Source: Chalara sp. BL73 (taxonomy: Eukaryota > Ascomycota > Leotiomycetes > Helotiales). Taken from it: a stretch of DNA of 64,000 nucleotides. The notes under the pieces are model-generated. The model saw only the letters and a list, made by a program, of their open reading frames with translations. It ran no database searches and had not been told where the DNA came from. Made by a program: the position numbers and the translations under genes. Every line of letters begins with the position of its first letter. Within the stretch, counting starts at the first letter, position 1. Of this stretch, positions 1-11,892 are shown one piece after another. The DNA lies in assembly GCA_918026815.1 (NCBI GenBank), contig CAKJVC010000207.1:140247-204246 (forward strand), given 5' to 3'.

Positions 1-718
1 CGCAGTGAAATGTCGAAAGGCGAGAGCAAATCTATTCACCATGGCAATCACCAATATAGTGACGGACATCGCATTGATTTTATTTCCAATTTCTCTCCTA
101 CGACGGTCTGGACTGGACTTTTCTAGGTTTGTCTCACCAGCACGTCGATCAAGTGAACATAATTTTAATGTTGAAGGTTAGGTTCATTCGGTTGGCAATA
201 TTATTTGCACTTGGGTCTCTCGTTATCATTACTACCCTCATCCGCTTACCTCTTATTCTTCGCGACAATGCTCAGAAAACACGAAGCTTGGTAGGTGTCC
301 CTTCAATGTTGGATCCAGATCTTGTCTAGTACGAGCCTCCACTAACATTAGCAATTAGTGGGCGAGCGTTGAAATAGCCTGTGCCTGTGTTATCGCCAAT
401 GCGCCCTTCTTCCAAGCCGTCATAGTAGACTTCAAACTAGGAGGCTCGCACAATAGTGCTCAGCAATCGGGAACATTCACCCGAACGACAAACACAAGAG
501 CGAAAACTCCGAGGGCAGGAGATGGACGAGATGAGGATGAGATTGGCCTCTGGCATATTGAGAAACGAGTTAGTTTTCTTGTCGAGGGAAGAGACAATAG
601 TGTGGCAAGTGGTATGAGTGGTGCTGGTCCCAGTATGAGCGAGGAAGACTTGCAGGGTCCTTCACATGGCAACTCGAATGCTACTGTGGTTGCTCTGGGC
701 CCTGCGAGGAGCCCGTGA
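1..718 (+). CDS. Rhodopsin-domain (PTH11-like) integral membrane protein, 3' part
   Basis: This is the C-terminal part of a fungal seven-helix rhodopsin-domain membrane protein whose 5' end lies outside the window. Three exons join in frame (1-126, 182-290, 359-718) across two GT-AG introns of 55 and 68 bp. The exons encode a helix with NIVTDIALILFP, the family's usual VTD-(I/L)-(M/A)-L-I-x-x-P turn. A second helix (FIRLAILFALGSLVIITTLIR, positions 182-245) follows, then WASVEIACACVIANAPFF, which matches the family's W-x-x-(V/I)-E-x-x-x-A-(I/V)-(I/V)-C-A-x-x-P signature. A hydrophilic, Ser/Asp-rich cytosolic tail ends in TGA at 716-718. The family resembles fungal PTH11-type receptors, but ligand and role are unknown. 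A broken relative lies at 6209-6722. Confidence 0.75.
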
Positions 719-3190
719 GATGTATCATATATCGTATTTATATATTGTATAGAACATGAACAATGACCCGCTGTCGAACATGACATAATTCCTTCAGCTG
801 ATTAAAAAATGGTTCCTAAGAGGCGTCTGCTACGAAACATGGTTTAGGAGCTTCACTTGGTAATTCGTCTTCATGATAACCATGCATCATCCTTTTAGAT
901 AGTTAGAATAAGGGAGTTGTTTCCAATGTGTCTATTATTCAACTATGCCACTTTCTACCCGGGTAGAGCTTTGCTAGTATTTGAAGAGCTGAGGTCCAAA
1001 TGATGGTGCCTTGAATTCTACACACAGAACAAAGCTAGATATTCATTACCAAACACTATGAATTGCTCATTTTTCCATTCATAAAAAGGGGTATTCATAC
1101 TACATCCAAAGACGTGCTCAACCAATCAGGAGCAATTCAACTCTTATTTACTCTGCATGTGGCACCTCTCGAGGTTCAGTCTTTACTACCTTCAACACCA
1201 CTTTGATTACTTTAATACGGCTTCAGGGGATAATTTCAACCCTTCGGATCAACGAAATATAATCGATTTACCTATATAAAGGCCCTACTCAACTCAAGGT
1301 CGGCTTACTACCTCAATCCGAAACGATCATCAAACAACTCCTCCCAAACCCAATGCCCAGAGTCCCAAACTCAACCCCACAAGACAAGAAAGTGTGTCTA
1401 AAACCACTAAAACATCCACAACGCTATGACAACCGGAGCTCAAGGCTATGCGATATACATTCATGAAGGTCTGAACGCCCATGGACTTGCCAGACCCCAG
1501 TGACCACCGAGAGAGAAATGACTAAGGCTTATACTACATCGTAAAACGAGTGCGGAAGTATGATCACCGACATGAATATTAGAGCGAAAGACTCCCAAAC
1601 CGATTCTGACTACGAGAGGTATTGTTCCGGCTTTCGACTTTAGAAAGTTGATATGAGTGTCTCCAGGATGCATAAGATAAAGGAAAATAGATGTGACTGC
1701 TTAGTCTATATATGTGAATTACTAGTAGGAGGCCAATACATAGAAACACAATTAGGTCGTGAGACGGTTGTTCGTTGCTCGACATAGATGGTTTAAGGTG
1801 GCGATCGCAGGGAAATCATTCGGCCAGTAACTCCAGTGTAAATATCGCTATCTTTTCCATGATAGAATAGTTCTAAATGAGCCTGCTTTGAGGGCTCTCG
1901 TGGCCCTGAACACCATCGAGTGTGGTCTAGTAAGAGTCTTGGTACTGTATCCTCAGCTCAGCTTATAATATGACCTGGTCATGGCCTTCTTCACCGCTCG
2001 TTTACCGCTATATTACTTGGTCTAGAATGAATTAGTCTATTACTTGTATTTGATGTAGCGTAACTGACACATGCATCAAAGGAAGGTCCAAGCTACATGC
2101 CGAATTCAAAGTGCTACTCCGCGGAGTTTTGCTGGAGCTACCTTTGTGTCTCTCAGCTTCTAATTCTAGCAGTGTGATTCTATTTTAATATAAGCATAAA
2201 TCTAAATCTATCAGGCAGAGTGATCCGGTATCCAAACTTAATTCTCTCTAGGTATCGAACAAACTTCATCCAAGATATTATTGCTTTGCATAAACAGTGA
2301 GTATTTCGTATAGAGTTAATTTTATCTCTACTGGAGCCGAGTATGTCAAATTTTGGGCCAGCGCCGTGAGCCGATGGGACGGAAGTGCGGCTTCTTCCCG
2401 TGTCGGAATTTCCTCGTACGCCTTGGCACAATTGTTTCCTCAATTGCCTCCTCCCAAAGCAGCCGAGAACTCGAAAACATGATTCAAATTTATTCTACGC
2501 ACCTAACCAATCGCGGTGGCGTGAGTCCAGTCTTCACCCGAATATCTCCAGTTTAAAACCGTGACGAGGGTGTTCCTAGGTTGGCCCTGCTGTTGGCCCT
2601 GCTGTTGGCCCGGCCAACATTATCTTGGCATGAACTGACCCTCAACACTTCGAGCACCACTATGACCTCTGACCATGACCTATGACCATGTACCAGTGAC
2701 CTTTTATAGGACTTTTAAGACTTTGTTGAGAATTATTCAAGCCTCAAGAATCTGGGTGCATTCCTGAATCGTGACGAATATTGAAATGAGAGAAGCTTGA
2801 TTCGTAGCCGCCATCAATATCAGCCACTTTGCGTCAACAATTGAAGCTGCTATAATAGATAGGGCATTAGAATCTCTTTATTTAACACACGGACTTACTT
2901 CCGATCTAATAAAGTCCGAAATTTAATCGGTAGAGCTTCAATCGCGGTGAGATCAAAGCTATGGTGAGGTCTTCGTTTATTTTTCTCACATTCTTTGTGC
3001 CAATGGTTCTACGTCATGATGTTCAGAGAGCTGTTTATGCCAAGGAATGTCCTCCAGAACTTGGTCTGGGAGCTCCAACCACCATCCACCATAGCTTGCA
3101 AGATCCTTCTTGCTTGATCTCCAACTGCTTCGCCTTCATTTGGGATATCAATTGCAAAGAGAGCGAAGCAAATCAATTAATCACGTTGAT
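719..3190. other. Intergenic stretch, no gene recognised
   Basis: Only short overlapping reading frames without recognisable motifs occur here. Two small low-complexity patches are visible. A 12-bp unit TTGGCCCTGCTG is repeated about 2.5 times at 2581-2611. A TGACC/ATGACC-rich patch lies at 2655-2705. The segment 2900-3190 should hold the promoter of the TRP channel gene. Confidence 0.5.
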
Positions 3191-5331
3191 ATGGTCGTGC
3201 ATTGGAGGAAGTTATTGGGCCTTGATGGGTATGTGAACTTGTTTCCCCGCACTCTCCCTTGAGCTCCAAACAGCTCATGCTATGACTTCACACGAGAATA
3301 TCACCACGCGGATCCAATCATATACTAACTGCCCTCAGCAATGATCGCGCAGCCTGGCGCGAAGAAGCGCGTCGCCTTCTGCCCAGCTTCCAGGAGGATA
3401 CCATCGAATCTGCCATCCCGCCAGAGGAAGTAACCAAGGTTGCCCTGCGTCTCCGATACCTGGTTGAAGAATGCGTGCCATGCGAGCTCGAGGAGGACCT
3501 TCTCACAATGGCGCATTCTAAGGTCCTTACCCGTAATGTTATCCTGGCAGCTAAAGAGGCTGGAGGTAGAGATTATGCGGCGTGCGTGGTGTATGCGTTG
3601 CTGGTCAACAAACGGTGGTTCAAGAAACAAGCTCTATTAGAACTCTGGGATGCTGATTTGCATAATTTGAGGGCGGTCGCAACCGAGATGATTGCGAAAC
3701 GAATGTGTGTGCATATTGCCCGTCGAAGAATTTGCCGCTAATCAGGACTAGAATCGAAGCTGAGGAAGATGAGCAGTACCTTCTCCAAGATGTGCTTCTC
3801 AAGCGGTACAGCATAATTGTAGATGGAGAACAGACGCAGCCCGCGAATGTGATCGAACGTGCCGTTGACCTTCATGCTCTCAATGTTACCGGCTCATCGG
3901 GATACCAGAAATGTGTCAGCTATTTGTGGCGAGGATGGCTTGTGCAGGACGAAAACGATCCTTCCACTTTTGTGGCATACAAGAAGAGGGATTGTCCGCA
4001 TTACTGGGAGCATGTTCATCCAGATCTAATGCGGGCTCCAGTCTACCAAAATGCGACGCAGATTATCTTCAGTTTCATTTACCTGGCCCTCTTTTCCCAG
4101 GTTATTGCGACGGTCAACCCACTGGGAGAAATTGATGTGGTGGAGATCATTTTATATATTTTTACTTTCGGCTTCTTATGCGATGAGTTCAGTAAGCTCT
4201 GGAAGGTGGGCAGGTATTACATTGGGTTTTGGAACGTCTTTAATGTGGTACTTTATGCACTCCTCACAACAAGTTTGGTAGTCCGACTTATTGCTCTCAG
4301 CCACAAGGCTGATGATCCTAATCGAGGACAAATTAACAAGCTCTCTTATAACTTCCTTGGTAATATCTTTCCATGTCCATCGATTTGTTGAGCTTTGCTA
4401 ACTTCTGGTAGCCTTCTCCGCGCCTATGTTCTGGATGCGTCTTCTTCTCTACCTCGACACTATCCGTTTCTTCGGCGCCATGCTAGTCGTGCTGAAGGTT
4501 ATGATGAAAGAGTCGCTCATTTTCTTTGCGCTTCTTGTCGTAATCCTCATTGGTTTTCTGCAAGCCTTCATTGGTATGGACAATGCGGACTCTAGTACAG
4601 ATGCCACAGTCTTTATTTTACAAGCGAGTAAGTCAACTGGATTGTTCTGTTTGTTTAAATTCAGTTGACGCTGACCACAATACGCAGTGGCCAATGCGAT
4701 TATGCAATCCCCAGACTTCTCTGGGTTCGATAACTTTGCACCGCCATTCGGAATCATTCTCTACTACGTATTCACATTCGTAGTGATGGTCATTCTGCTC
4801 AACATTCTGATTGCACTATATAACAGCGCTTATGAGGACATTACCGATAACGCCATTGACGAATACATGGCGCTCTTCTCTCAAAAGACCATGCAATTCG
4901 TGCGTGCGCCAGATGAAAATGTATTTATCGCACCTCTCAACCTAGTAGAAATATTCTTCCTCGTTTTGCCTCTGGAGTGGTGGGTTCCTCGCAAGATATA
5001 CGCTAAACTTAATGATATGGTGATGGCCGTCATTTACAGTCCGCTGCTCTTTATCGCTGCATGGGTCGAGTGCCGAAGTGCCAAACGAGTCAGGTGGAAC
5101 AGAAAGCGTGGTGAAGATGATGATGATACCACAGAGGAATGGGAGCATTTGCAGGTTGACTTCGAAGGCGAGGGTTGGGACAAGAAGGTTGCGACTGTCA
5201 AGCCCGATGTAGAGGATGATACAGCTACATTAGCGGTTCGGAAGCTGCAAGAAGAAGTTAAGGAGTTGAAGGCCTTGATCCTGAAGCTGGTGGAGAGCAA
5301 GGAAGGGAACGGCAAGCAGCCAGAGGAATGA
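3191..5331 (+). CDS. TRP-type vacuolar cation channel (Yvc1/TRPY1 family)
   Basis: Yvc1/TRPY1 channels release calcium from the fungal vacuole in response to membrane stretch, osmotic shock and calcium. Proposed exons 3191-3228, 3339-3704, 3746-4359, 4412-4627 and 4688-5331 join in frame to 625 residues, close to the 675 of yeast Yvc1. The N-terminal cytosolic part has the family block CELEEDLLTMAHSKVLTRNV and ALLVNKRWFKKQALLELWDA. Hydrophobic segments follow from about residue 215. They include the pore-to-S6 stretch around FDNFAPPFGIILYYVFTF and VVMVILLNILIALYNSAYED. The tail is acidic (GEDDDDTTEEWEH) and ends in a coiled coil (VRKLQEEVKELKALILKLVE). The first exon is the weak point. The ATG at 3191 is chosen because it is the only start I found in phase with the splice site at 3228/3229; a more distal first exon is possible. 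Confidence 0.88.
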
Positions 5332-6208
5332 GCTATGATTTCATGCATTGGGGGGCTCGCGTTTAATGGGTGGCGGTTAATGAGCGTGGCGCTGTGTTGG
5401 CTTTTTATTCATCGGTCTATTTTGGAGTATGTGCAAAAGCAGCGATTGAATATATGAATCTGAATCACGAATCTGCGCAAAGTAGAAACTCTCCTATACT
5501 AAATTACCCTTCCACCATATGCCCACAGGGACACTTTGCATCTCAATACCCAAACTTGCGAATACAACAGCCGGATCATCCCTGTTCTTAAAGGTCAAAT
5601 TTGTAAAATTTGTAACGCACCACAGGATCGTTGTAAAAAATCGGCTATTGCTCTCGATTAGCCAACTCTGCCACAAAGTAACGTGACAAACTACTATTCG
5701 TGGTGTGACATCTAGTTAATCAGTCCATGATTAGTGATGAGTTCATACTAATGTATTGTGTTGTAGAAGGTTCATTTTTAATATGTTTGAGAGAGGAGGG
5801 AAGACAGGTCATCTAAGGTGTAGCGAAATAAAAGTTAAGGCGCTTTTCTTCAAGAGGCATAAATATCATTATAGGGTCTGTTGTCAATGACTTGTCACTC
5901 AACGAGATACTTTCTTGTTGAGTATGTATGAATTTCCCCTTCGGCCCACCCGTTCATCAGATCAGGAAGTAATAATCTTGCGACTAATCTTGAAATAAGA
6001 GACGAAATGACAGGGAATAACCTGCTTTATAGTGGATCATGATGTAACTTATGTGGTTTAAAGGAAGGCGGACCTGCCTGTGCAAGGGCAGTATAATTCT
6101 GGTTGAGTTCCCCACAGCATACTGATAGGGATAGCCATTACTGAGGCTGTTGGCTTAGTGAAAGATGGAGAAAAAGGAGAAAATACTCATGAAGTCAGTA
6201 ATAACATC
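5332..6208. other. Intergenic, nothing recognised
   Basis: AT-biased sequence downstream of the channel gene. Short reading frames have no recognisable protein features. No RNA gene or repeat is evident. Confidence 0.5.
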
Positions 6209-6722
6209 CTAAGCACAATTCAACTTTAAGATGACTTTTTGGACGTTTACGGTAGAATCAAGTGCGCACTTGGTAATTATTTCTGTCAGCGGAGCTACCA
6301 GGCACCTATACTGTATCGTACCGATGCAAGCGAAGTATGTGGCTACGTTGAATACAAATACTGGCCACCACAAGTACTTCTGGCGAGACACGTTTGTGCC
6401 AAGGCGTTTGAAAAGAGCAAGAAAGCTATTTTGATGGACCAGATAGGAGAGCAGAAAAGCACAATCACCGCTGCAGATGTCTTGGAATAGCCCTCGCTCT
6501 TTGACACAAAGTTTCGGCCAGGGATTTGGAGCTGAACTGCCACGGCCAGGTCAAACATTGCCTGGGCATGAACTTGCCACAGTACTGCACTGGCGAGTGA
6601 AAATCCTAAAGCAATTATTACAAAAGCCTCATCCGCATATAGTCGCTTGAAGGCCCGAATCCTTGAAAAAAAAGCGAAGTGAAACACAGATGGTCGCAAT
6701 TGTGAAGCCGCCCCAAATAACA
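6209..6722 (-). pseudogene. Frameshifted rhodopsin-domain membrane protein fragment
   Basis: On the minus strand the sequence reads as the N-terminal and central part of a rhodopsin-domain protein. It shows VIWGGFTIATICVSLR, then RIRAFKRLYADEAFVIIALG and ASAVLWQ, then VIVLFCSPIWSIKIAFLLF and finally KYLWWPVFVFNVATYFACIG. These pieces are in different frames. An 8-base A run near 6664-6672 shifts the frame once. A missing base near 6408-6412 shifts it back between the IAFLLF and KYLWWP blocks. The last part of the family domain is absent. Both breaks touch homopolymers, so assembly or read error is an alternative to true decay. The fragment is in the family of the gene at 1-718 but is in opposite orientation and covers a mostly different part of the protein. 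Confidence 0.7.
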
Positions 6723-7465
6723 CTCTATATAGTTATCCTTGTTAGCGTAATTACCTTTTCGAATGCGTGCTTTGGCTTACCAAGAACGCTGGCATATTCA
6801 CCTTCGTTGGTGCGACTCTCGCGACCTGTGTCGAGCTGCCTGAAGTTGTAGACATGGTGAATAGCGTCGAAATCCGAACACAAGAATGAATGGGCTTAGA
6901 ATGGAGAGCCTATACAAACTTTAGAGAAATTTATCGAAGGAATACCACGAGTTTGTTACTTGACTTTTGTAGGAGATGAGATGTATGGGATTTGAGCCTG
7001 GGGATAGGATGAGGAGGCCTTTGGGGTAGGAAACAACTTTTATGTCAGCTACAACTATTCCAACAAACTGCAACCTAGGTTTCTGCTGCACCTCCGGTAT
7101 GTAACCCAAGGTGGGCACGTGAACCTAGTCAATATTCGTTGACCTATATAGTGGTGACCATGTGGTTGAAGATGGCATGCATATGCATCCTAAAGCTAGG
7201 CTCAAATCTCTTGAAAGCGTACATAACTAATGCAATCTGCCCGAGCCGTATTGCGCCGGTTTATTGCATAGTGATTGATCTAATCACCGCGATGCTGAAT
7301 TTGGATCCCTTTTACGGAGGAAATACACATTTCGCGATCAAGTTTAAAACAAGTCTCGTTATGGGCATAATATCAAAGCTATTGGATTCAAAAAGTACTC
7401 GGGCAGTTCCGACGGCACTGCGTAGGTGTTTTCAAATACCCAACTTTATAGAATAATGAGACTGA
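6723..7465. other. Intergenic, nothing recognised
   Basis: No convincing coding sequence on either strand. A possible 34-bp intron (gtaatt...tatag on the minus strand, about 6723-6756) sits just upstream of the rhodopsin-domain fragment, so a lost first exon may lie in the first 100 bp. Confidence 0.4.
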
Positions 7466-7965
7466 CTAAAGAGCTTTGAGGTTGGTGATTACACCCATGC
7501 CTTTCACAGGCCCGGTGATTCCAAGGGAAGGAGTAGATTCATCAAGAGTTGGAAATTCCGTATTTGCTCCCTCGGCTAGCTTGAGATCAAACGGGGAAAG
7601 AGTATAGCAACAAAAGAGTAAACTTGCTCCTTAGCCATGACACGCCCGGGGCAACAGCTGACTCCACCACCAAAAGGTCGATAGGAAGAGTGCTTGGGCA
7701 GGCTCTTATTTGCAATAAAGAGCTCTGCATCGAAAGATCTATAGTCTTGACCCCAAACATTCTCGTTCATATGGAATTGGCGGGACGGCATAAGGATATT
7801 AGTTCCGGGTTGTAATAACTTATTCCAAATCACTGTTACCTTTAGTACTTTGCGGCTCATCGTGGCTCCACCATTCAACCGTAATGATCCATGAAATGCA
7901 CCGTCCAGAGAAGGCGAGTTAGCACAAAGATGCTTGATATCAAGCCCTCCATCTTTCTAAGCTGC
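7466..7965 (-). pseudogene. Cytochrome P450, C-terminal fragment
   Basis: The minus strand carries the last third of a microsomal P450. It shows the K-helix region (AFHGSLRLNGGATMSRKVLK), the meander with NENVWGQDYRSFDAELF, and a heme-binding block FRPFGGG-like (YRPFGGGVSCCPGR) with the Cys ligand. The reading frame breaks after VAILFPR near 7580. A one-base shift restores the usual end (FDLKLAEG...GMGVITNLKAL, stop at 7466). The invariant K-helix Glu of ExxR reads as Gly (GSLR), so catalysis would be lost even without the frameshift. Upstream, possible I-helix residues can be read near 8100, but I cannot support an exon there. Compare the N-terminal P450 fragment at 11893-12327. Confidence 0.8.
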
Positions 7966-8886
7966 GTTTATTTTAGTGTGAACACGTTTTAGAAGCGTTA
8001 AATTGAAGATAAGATGAGTAATAAGTATTTGTTGGAGTTTGAACTTTAAATTTTAGTATTTCTTTTTTATCAGAGAATAGTTGCACTTACGCCAAGTATA
8101 TCAATAGAAGCATGCACGCTCCGCTCTCGATATCAATACCAACAATCTCTTGAGCTTTTAAAAATCTGTTTTATGCCCCAAGCTTGGCCAATGCGCTGTT
8201 CTTCGGGTAGAGTAACGAACTGCTTCGCCGTATTGGTCATGGCACGGCGCGCATTGGTGGCCCTGGAAGAGAGTAACCCACTGTAAGGGCGGTGCTATTT
8301 CAAGGTATTTGAAATTCTTCATCTGATTTGATTCCCGAGGATAATTGTTAGATAGTGGTTTTATTAGTTGATATACCTAGATGCCACAAGCCTACTCGGT
8401 TTTGCATACTGAATGCAGACCAAAAGCATCTCAAGGATAATATGGCGTATGTGTCTTTAATAATGGCAATGAGCCTCTAACCTTATACATCATATATATC
8501 CTAAAAGTTCCTAACAGTACATGACAAGCAAGTGTCTCTGATAATTGCAACACAGAACATGCTACAGTACAAAATGCATGTTAGTAAGTCTAAAATGAAA
8601 GGTATAAAAATTAAGAAGAAAAAGGTTGGTAAAAATCTGCGAATTTACTATCATGTTAATTAATTATAATTTAGATTTGGTTTTTTTCCCCGCTGAATTG
8701 CAGTATTGTATCAATCATGACTCCATTCTACTATGGCTCATAGACTAGGGTTATGTCTTGGCATGACTCAGAAAAAGTGAACAGCCTCATTCGCCTCATT
8801 CATTACGTGAGAAGATTTATTTTTAAAATCGTCTATATATCAGTCAAGATGAGTCGATAGTCCTGGGCCACCTATACGGAAAGAAA
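7966..8886. other. AT-rich intergenic, no gene recognised
   Basis: The minus strand near 8100-8300 might hold worn remains of the P450 above, but stops and frame changes prevent a call. The rest is AT-rich without repeats that I can see. The last 200 bp precede the 2EXR gene and probably contain its promoter. Confidence 0.4.
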
Positions 8887-9831
8887 ATGATTTCGCAAGG
8901 ACAGTATCGAACTATGATCAACGGCAGACGCTGTCCGGTATGCAGCGTAAAAACATATACCTCTGGACGCACCGGCACGAAGTCACTCCAGACCGATACC
9001 TCAAGCAAGATAGAAAATCTACTCCGAAACAGCAAGCGAATAAGAATATTCCGATTTCTAGACCTTAGTGCTGAATTACGTATTAAAATCTATGAACTTT
9101 GCATCTTCTCCGCCTGTATTTGCCCACCAACGGATGCATCGCTTATTCCGGCTCGCATACCGTATACCCACACCAATCCCTTCACACGAAAAATATCAGC
9201 TCTCGTTGCGGGGCATAATATCAGCATCGACGGAATCGGCGCTCTTCCACTTCTGTTCACGAATAAACAGATTCACAACGAGGTGATTCCCCTCGTGTAT
9301 CAACGTTTCGATTTTGTGGAGATTGTGCCCGTCATCGCCCGTCAGATTCATCGTGCGAACTCGCAAATTTATAGTCAGGCACCATTTACCTTCCGATGGC
9401 CTGAACTGCAGTCCGTTTCCACTCTGAAGATCAAACTTCTAAACGAGATCGTCCGTACACCTGGGGTGAATTGGAGGGAGGTCTATTTTAGGGAAACCCG
9501 CAATTCAATCTGGCCTAACATTCCGGGCATGATTCAGTGTATCAAAAGCATGCCTTCTCTGAAACGACTTGAGATCACGGATCAGATTCTAGGTGACCCA
9601 GCATTGACTTCAAGCAGCCCACAATTGTACGATGACGCATGTTGGGCTTGGCTGATGGCTCTGTATGAATTAAAGAACGAAGAACTGGAAGTTGTGGTTG
9701 GATTTGGTAACTCGGGACGATGCTCAAAAATCTATCAGAATCGATGGGAGGCTATACTCGCAGAAGGAGCTACAAAAGCAGCGTTAGATCTGACGGCATT
9801 AGATACTGATTTGGGCCATATAGCGATCTGA
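8887..9831 (+). CDS. 2EXR-domain protein of unknown function
   Basis: An uninterrupted 314-codon frame. From about residue 55 it has the 2EXR signature FRFLDLSAELRIKIYELC, i.e. the F-x-x-L-P-x-E-(L/I)-R-x-x-(I/V)-(W/Y) block. Further family-like stretches follow, such as ALLFTNKQIHNEVIPLVYQRFDF and later leucine-rich segments (MPSLKRLEITDQ). Proteins with this domain are abundant in filamentous ascomycetes and their biochemical role is not known. Some resemble F-box substrate-recruiting proteins, but no F-box is clear here. The N-terminus has a CxxC (RRCPVCSV) of unclear meaning. The gene stands alone on the plus strand, between a P450 relic and a pectinase gene. Confidence 0.75.
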   Translation: MISQGQYRTMINGRRCPVCSVKTYTSGRTGTKSLQTDTSSKIENLLRNSKRIRIFRFLDLSAELRIKIYELCIFSACICPPTDASLIPARIPYTHTNPFTRKISALVAGHNISIDGIGALPLLFTNKQIHNEVIPLVYQRFDFVEIVPVIARQIHRANSQIYSQAPFTFRWPELQSVSTLKIKLLNEIVRTPGVNWREVYFRETRNSIWPNIPGMIQCIKSMPSLKRLEITDQILGDPALTSSSPQLYDDACWAWLMALYELKNEELEVVVGFGNSGRCSKIYQNRWEAILAEGATKAALDLTALDTDLGHIAI

Positions 9832-9955
9832 AGAAGTCACTATATCGAATAAACAAAATCTCAAGAGGATTCATGAACTTGGAGCTGAATGTTACTGATT
9901 CTAGTTGACCTGACTGATATACCTTGGTCAATTTTTTCTGTGTTAACTCCAAATC

Positions 9956-11309
9956 TTAGCCGTTGCCAGTGAGTTGCTGTGGCCAATTCGGGGGGCAGCT
10001 CCCAGTAAATACCAACCCACTCGTCGCCTGATTCTGGATATTGCTTCCCAAATACTTGACCGCCCCACCCCCATTCTTCTGTTTGATATCAACATTCTTG
10101 AATGTCAGATTCCTGCACGGCGCTGCGGCACTACAGTGAATGCCTGCTCCGATGTTATACCTTGATGTCCCGGTGATGTTCTCCCAGTGGACATCCGAAA
10201 TCGCAAGGCGAGAAGAGTCACAATTCTGCCCCGTATATATGCATGGCGAGATATATATGGGTTGGTTTACGTCTGTGAAACGAATATTCTGAAAAGTGAC
10301 ATTCTTGACATATCCAGTCCCCGGATAGGTCTTGATCCAGGCGGCGTTCGAACTGTGTGTCAATGTAACGTTGTTGAAGAATACATTCTCAACATAATCG
10401 GGATTCTGTGCTTGCGATCCAATGCTACCTATGACCATCCCGCCGGACTCATAACAGACGATATTGCTTACGTGGATATTTGTGCTATTGCCCTTTGCAC
10501 AGATGCAATCCTAGACCTTATTAGCTTAGGTCATCCATGCACCAGAGGTGCGACTTACATCGCCAGAGGTCACTACCCAGTTCTTTAAAACTACGTTCTT
10601 TGAATTCCATGTATTCGTACCATCAGTATTCACAGTTGTCCACTGCGAGTTCGACGTCGCATTCATATCCAAATTAGTCATTGTTACATTATCCGAATAC
10701 GCAACAAAGGTGTGCCTATCGATCCCATCAGCACCACACTTCAAACCCGCGTCTCTTTCCCTTTCGGTCCCCAGATATTCTCACTCACCAGAACTGCGGC
10801 TGTCGCCAAGTAATCCCGTCAATCAAAATATTCTTGGCCCGCCAAACTGTCAAGCTTATCGGCCGCCCATTCTGGTTCCCCTGGTTCTTATTCTGATCAT
10901 ACCACAACTGTCCATTCCCATCAAATAGCGCCTTTCCATGGCCTCTTATGGTGATATTCTCGCCTCCTACTCTCCATGCCGTGCTTCTTCCTGCGTATGT
11001 GACTGAAATACTATTACTCAGCCAGTATTGGATATTGGCTGACCAAACGAACTTTCCAAGGATGGATATGTCGACGTTTTGCAGAGCGATCATGTCCATC
11101 ACTTTGCCGATGTAATATGTGCCTGCAGTAAACTCAATAGACCCGTTCTTTCCACATCGTTTGTAGGCATCTAGGATTTGGGTGCTGTCGTCGGCCGATG
11201 AGCCGGTTCCAAGAGGAGTCACGATGCATGCATTACCTGTTTGGTTTATTGCTGCTGAAGCTGCAGTGATTAGCAGCGAAAAGGCCGGAAAGATCCCATT
11301 CAGTAACAT
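9956..11309 (-). CDS. Secreted GH28 exo-acting pectinase (exopolygalacturonase-like)
   Basis: GH28 enzymes hydrolyse the galacturonan backbone of pectin outside the cell. Exons 11309-10789, 10715-10559 and 10510-9956 join in frame to 410 residues, with introns of 73 and 48 bp. The protein starts with a signal peptide (MLLNGIFPAFSLLITAASA) and has the right-handed parallel beta-helix pattern. Catalytic motifs are NTDGTNTW (first Asp) and, across the second intron, SGD/DCICAKGNSTN (the Asp pair). The next conserved block, usually G-H-G-x-x-x-G-S, reads SGGMVIGSIGS, so the usual His is replaced; the later RIK block reads WIKTYPG. These changes fit exo-acting or side-group members better than endopolygalacturonase. 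Substrate (galacturonan, rhamnogalacturonan or xylogalacturonan) is not decided by sequence alone. It has no evident link to the metabolite cluster. Confidence 0.88.
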
Positions 11310-11892
11310 CTTAGATACTGGAAGCGAAATATTCAAAACCCGTTAAACTCCTACTTAGAACTGAGTCGGACATCTCGATGCCCTTCTTTTGAATGAAGTC
11401 CATCGGCAGTATGCACCACGTTTAAATAATAGCCTACACTGCTAGCCATGCGGATCTGGGGATCAGAATGTGGAGAATGCGGGGAGCAGACCGATAAAAT
11501 CCCCGTTTTGGATGTTCATATGACCAGGGTTGGAATTGCATTGAGGCTGATTTGGTTATCTTCATCTATTTATTACCGATCCTGCAAGTACCGAACAGAC
11601 GCTTCCCACATTGAGCTTAAAGTCAATATACATATTTGTCTTGGCCATATATCCTCCAGATACATGGTTACAATTATTCCGGAGTAAGATGCTCGGTTGA
11701 AACCTTCTTCTGGCTGAGCAAATGTAAACATTTAACAGTTAATAGAGATAATGAAGCAACCTGAGTGTCAAGTAAATGGATATGGAAGGTCTGTTCTACG
11801 CTCTCTACAGCTACGAAAACTAACTAACTTAGAACTGTGTTTACTTTACACCCTAGCCAATACGATGTAAAAATGGCAGCCGCAATTACAAC
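11310..11892. other. Intergenic, promoter side of the GH28 gene
   Basis: No gene recognised. It separates the GH28 start from the broken P450 N-terminus. Short frames at 11448-11687 have no recognisable features. Confidence 0.4.

Noticed and set aside
2961..3236. 91-codon frame as first exon of the TRP channel
   Set aside because: Its phase at the donor site 3228/3229 does not match the next exon, and its sequence does not resemble Yvc1 N-termini.
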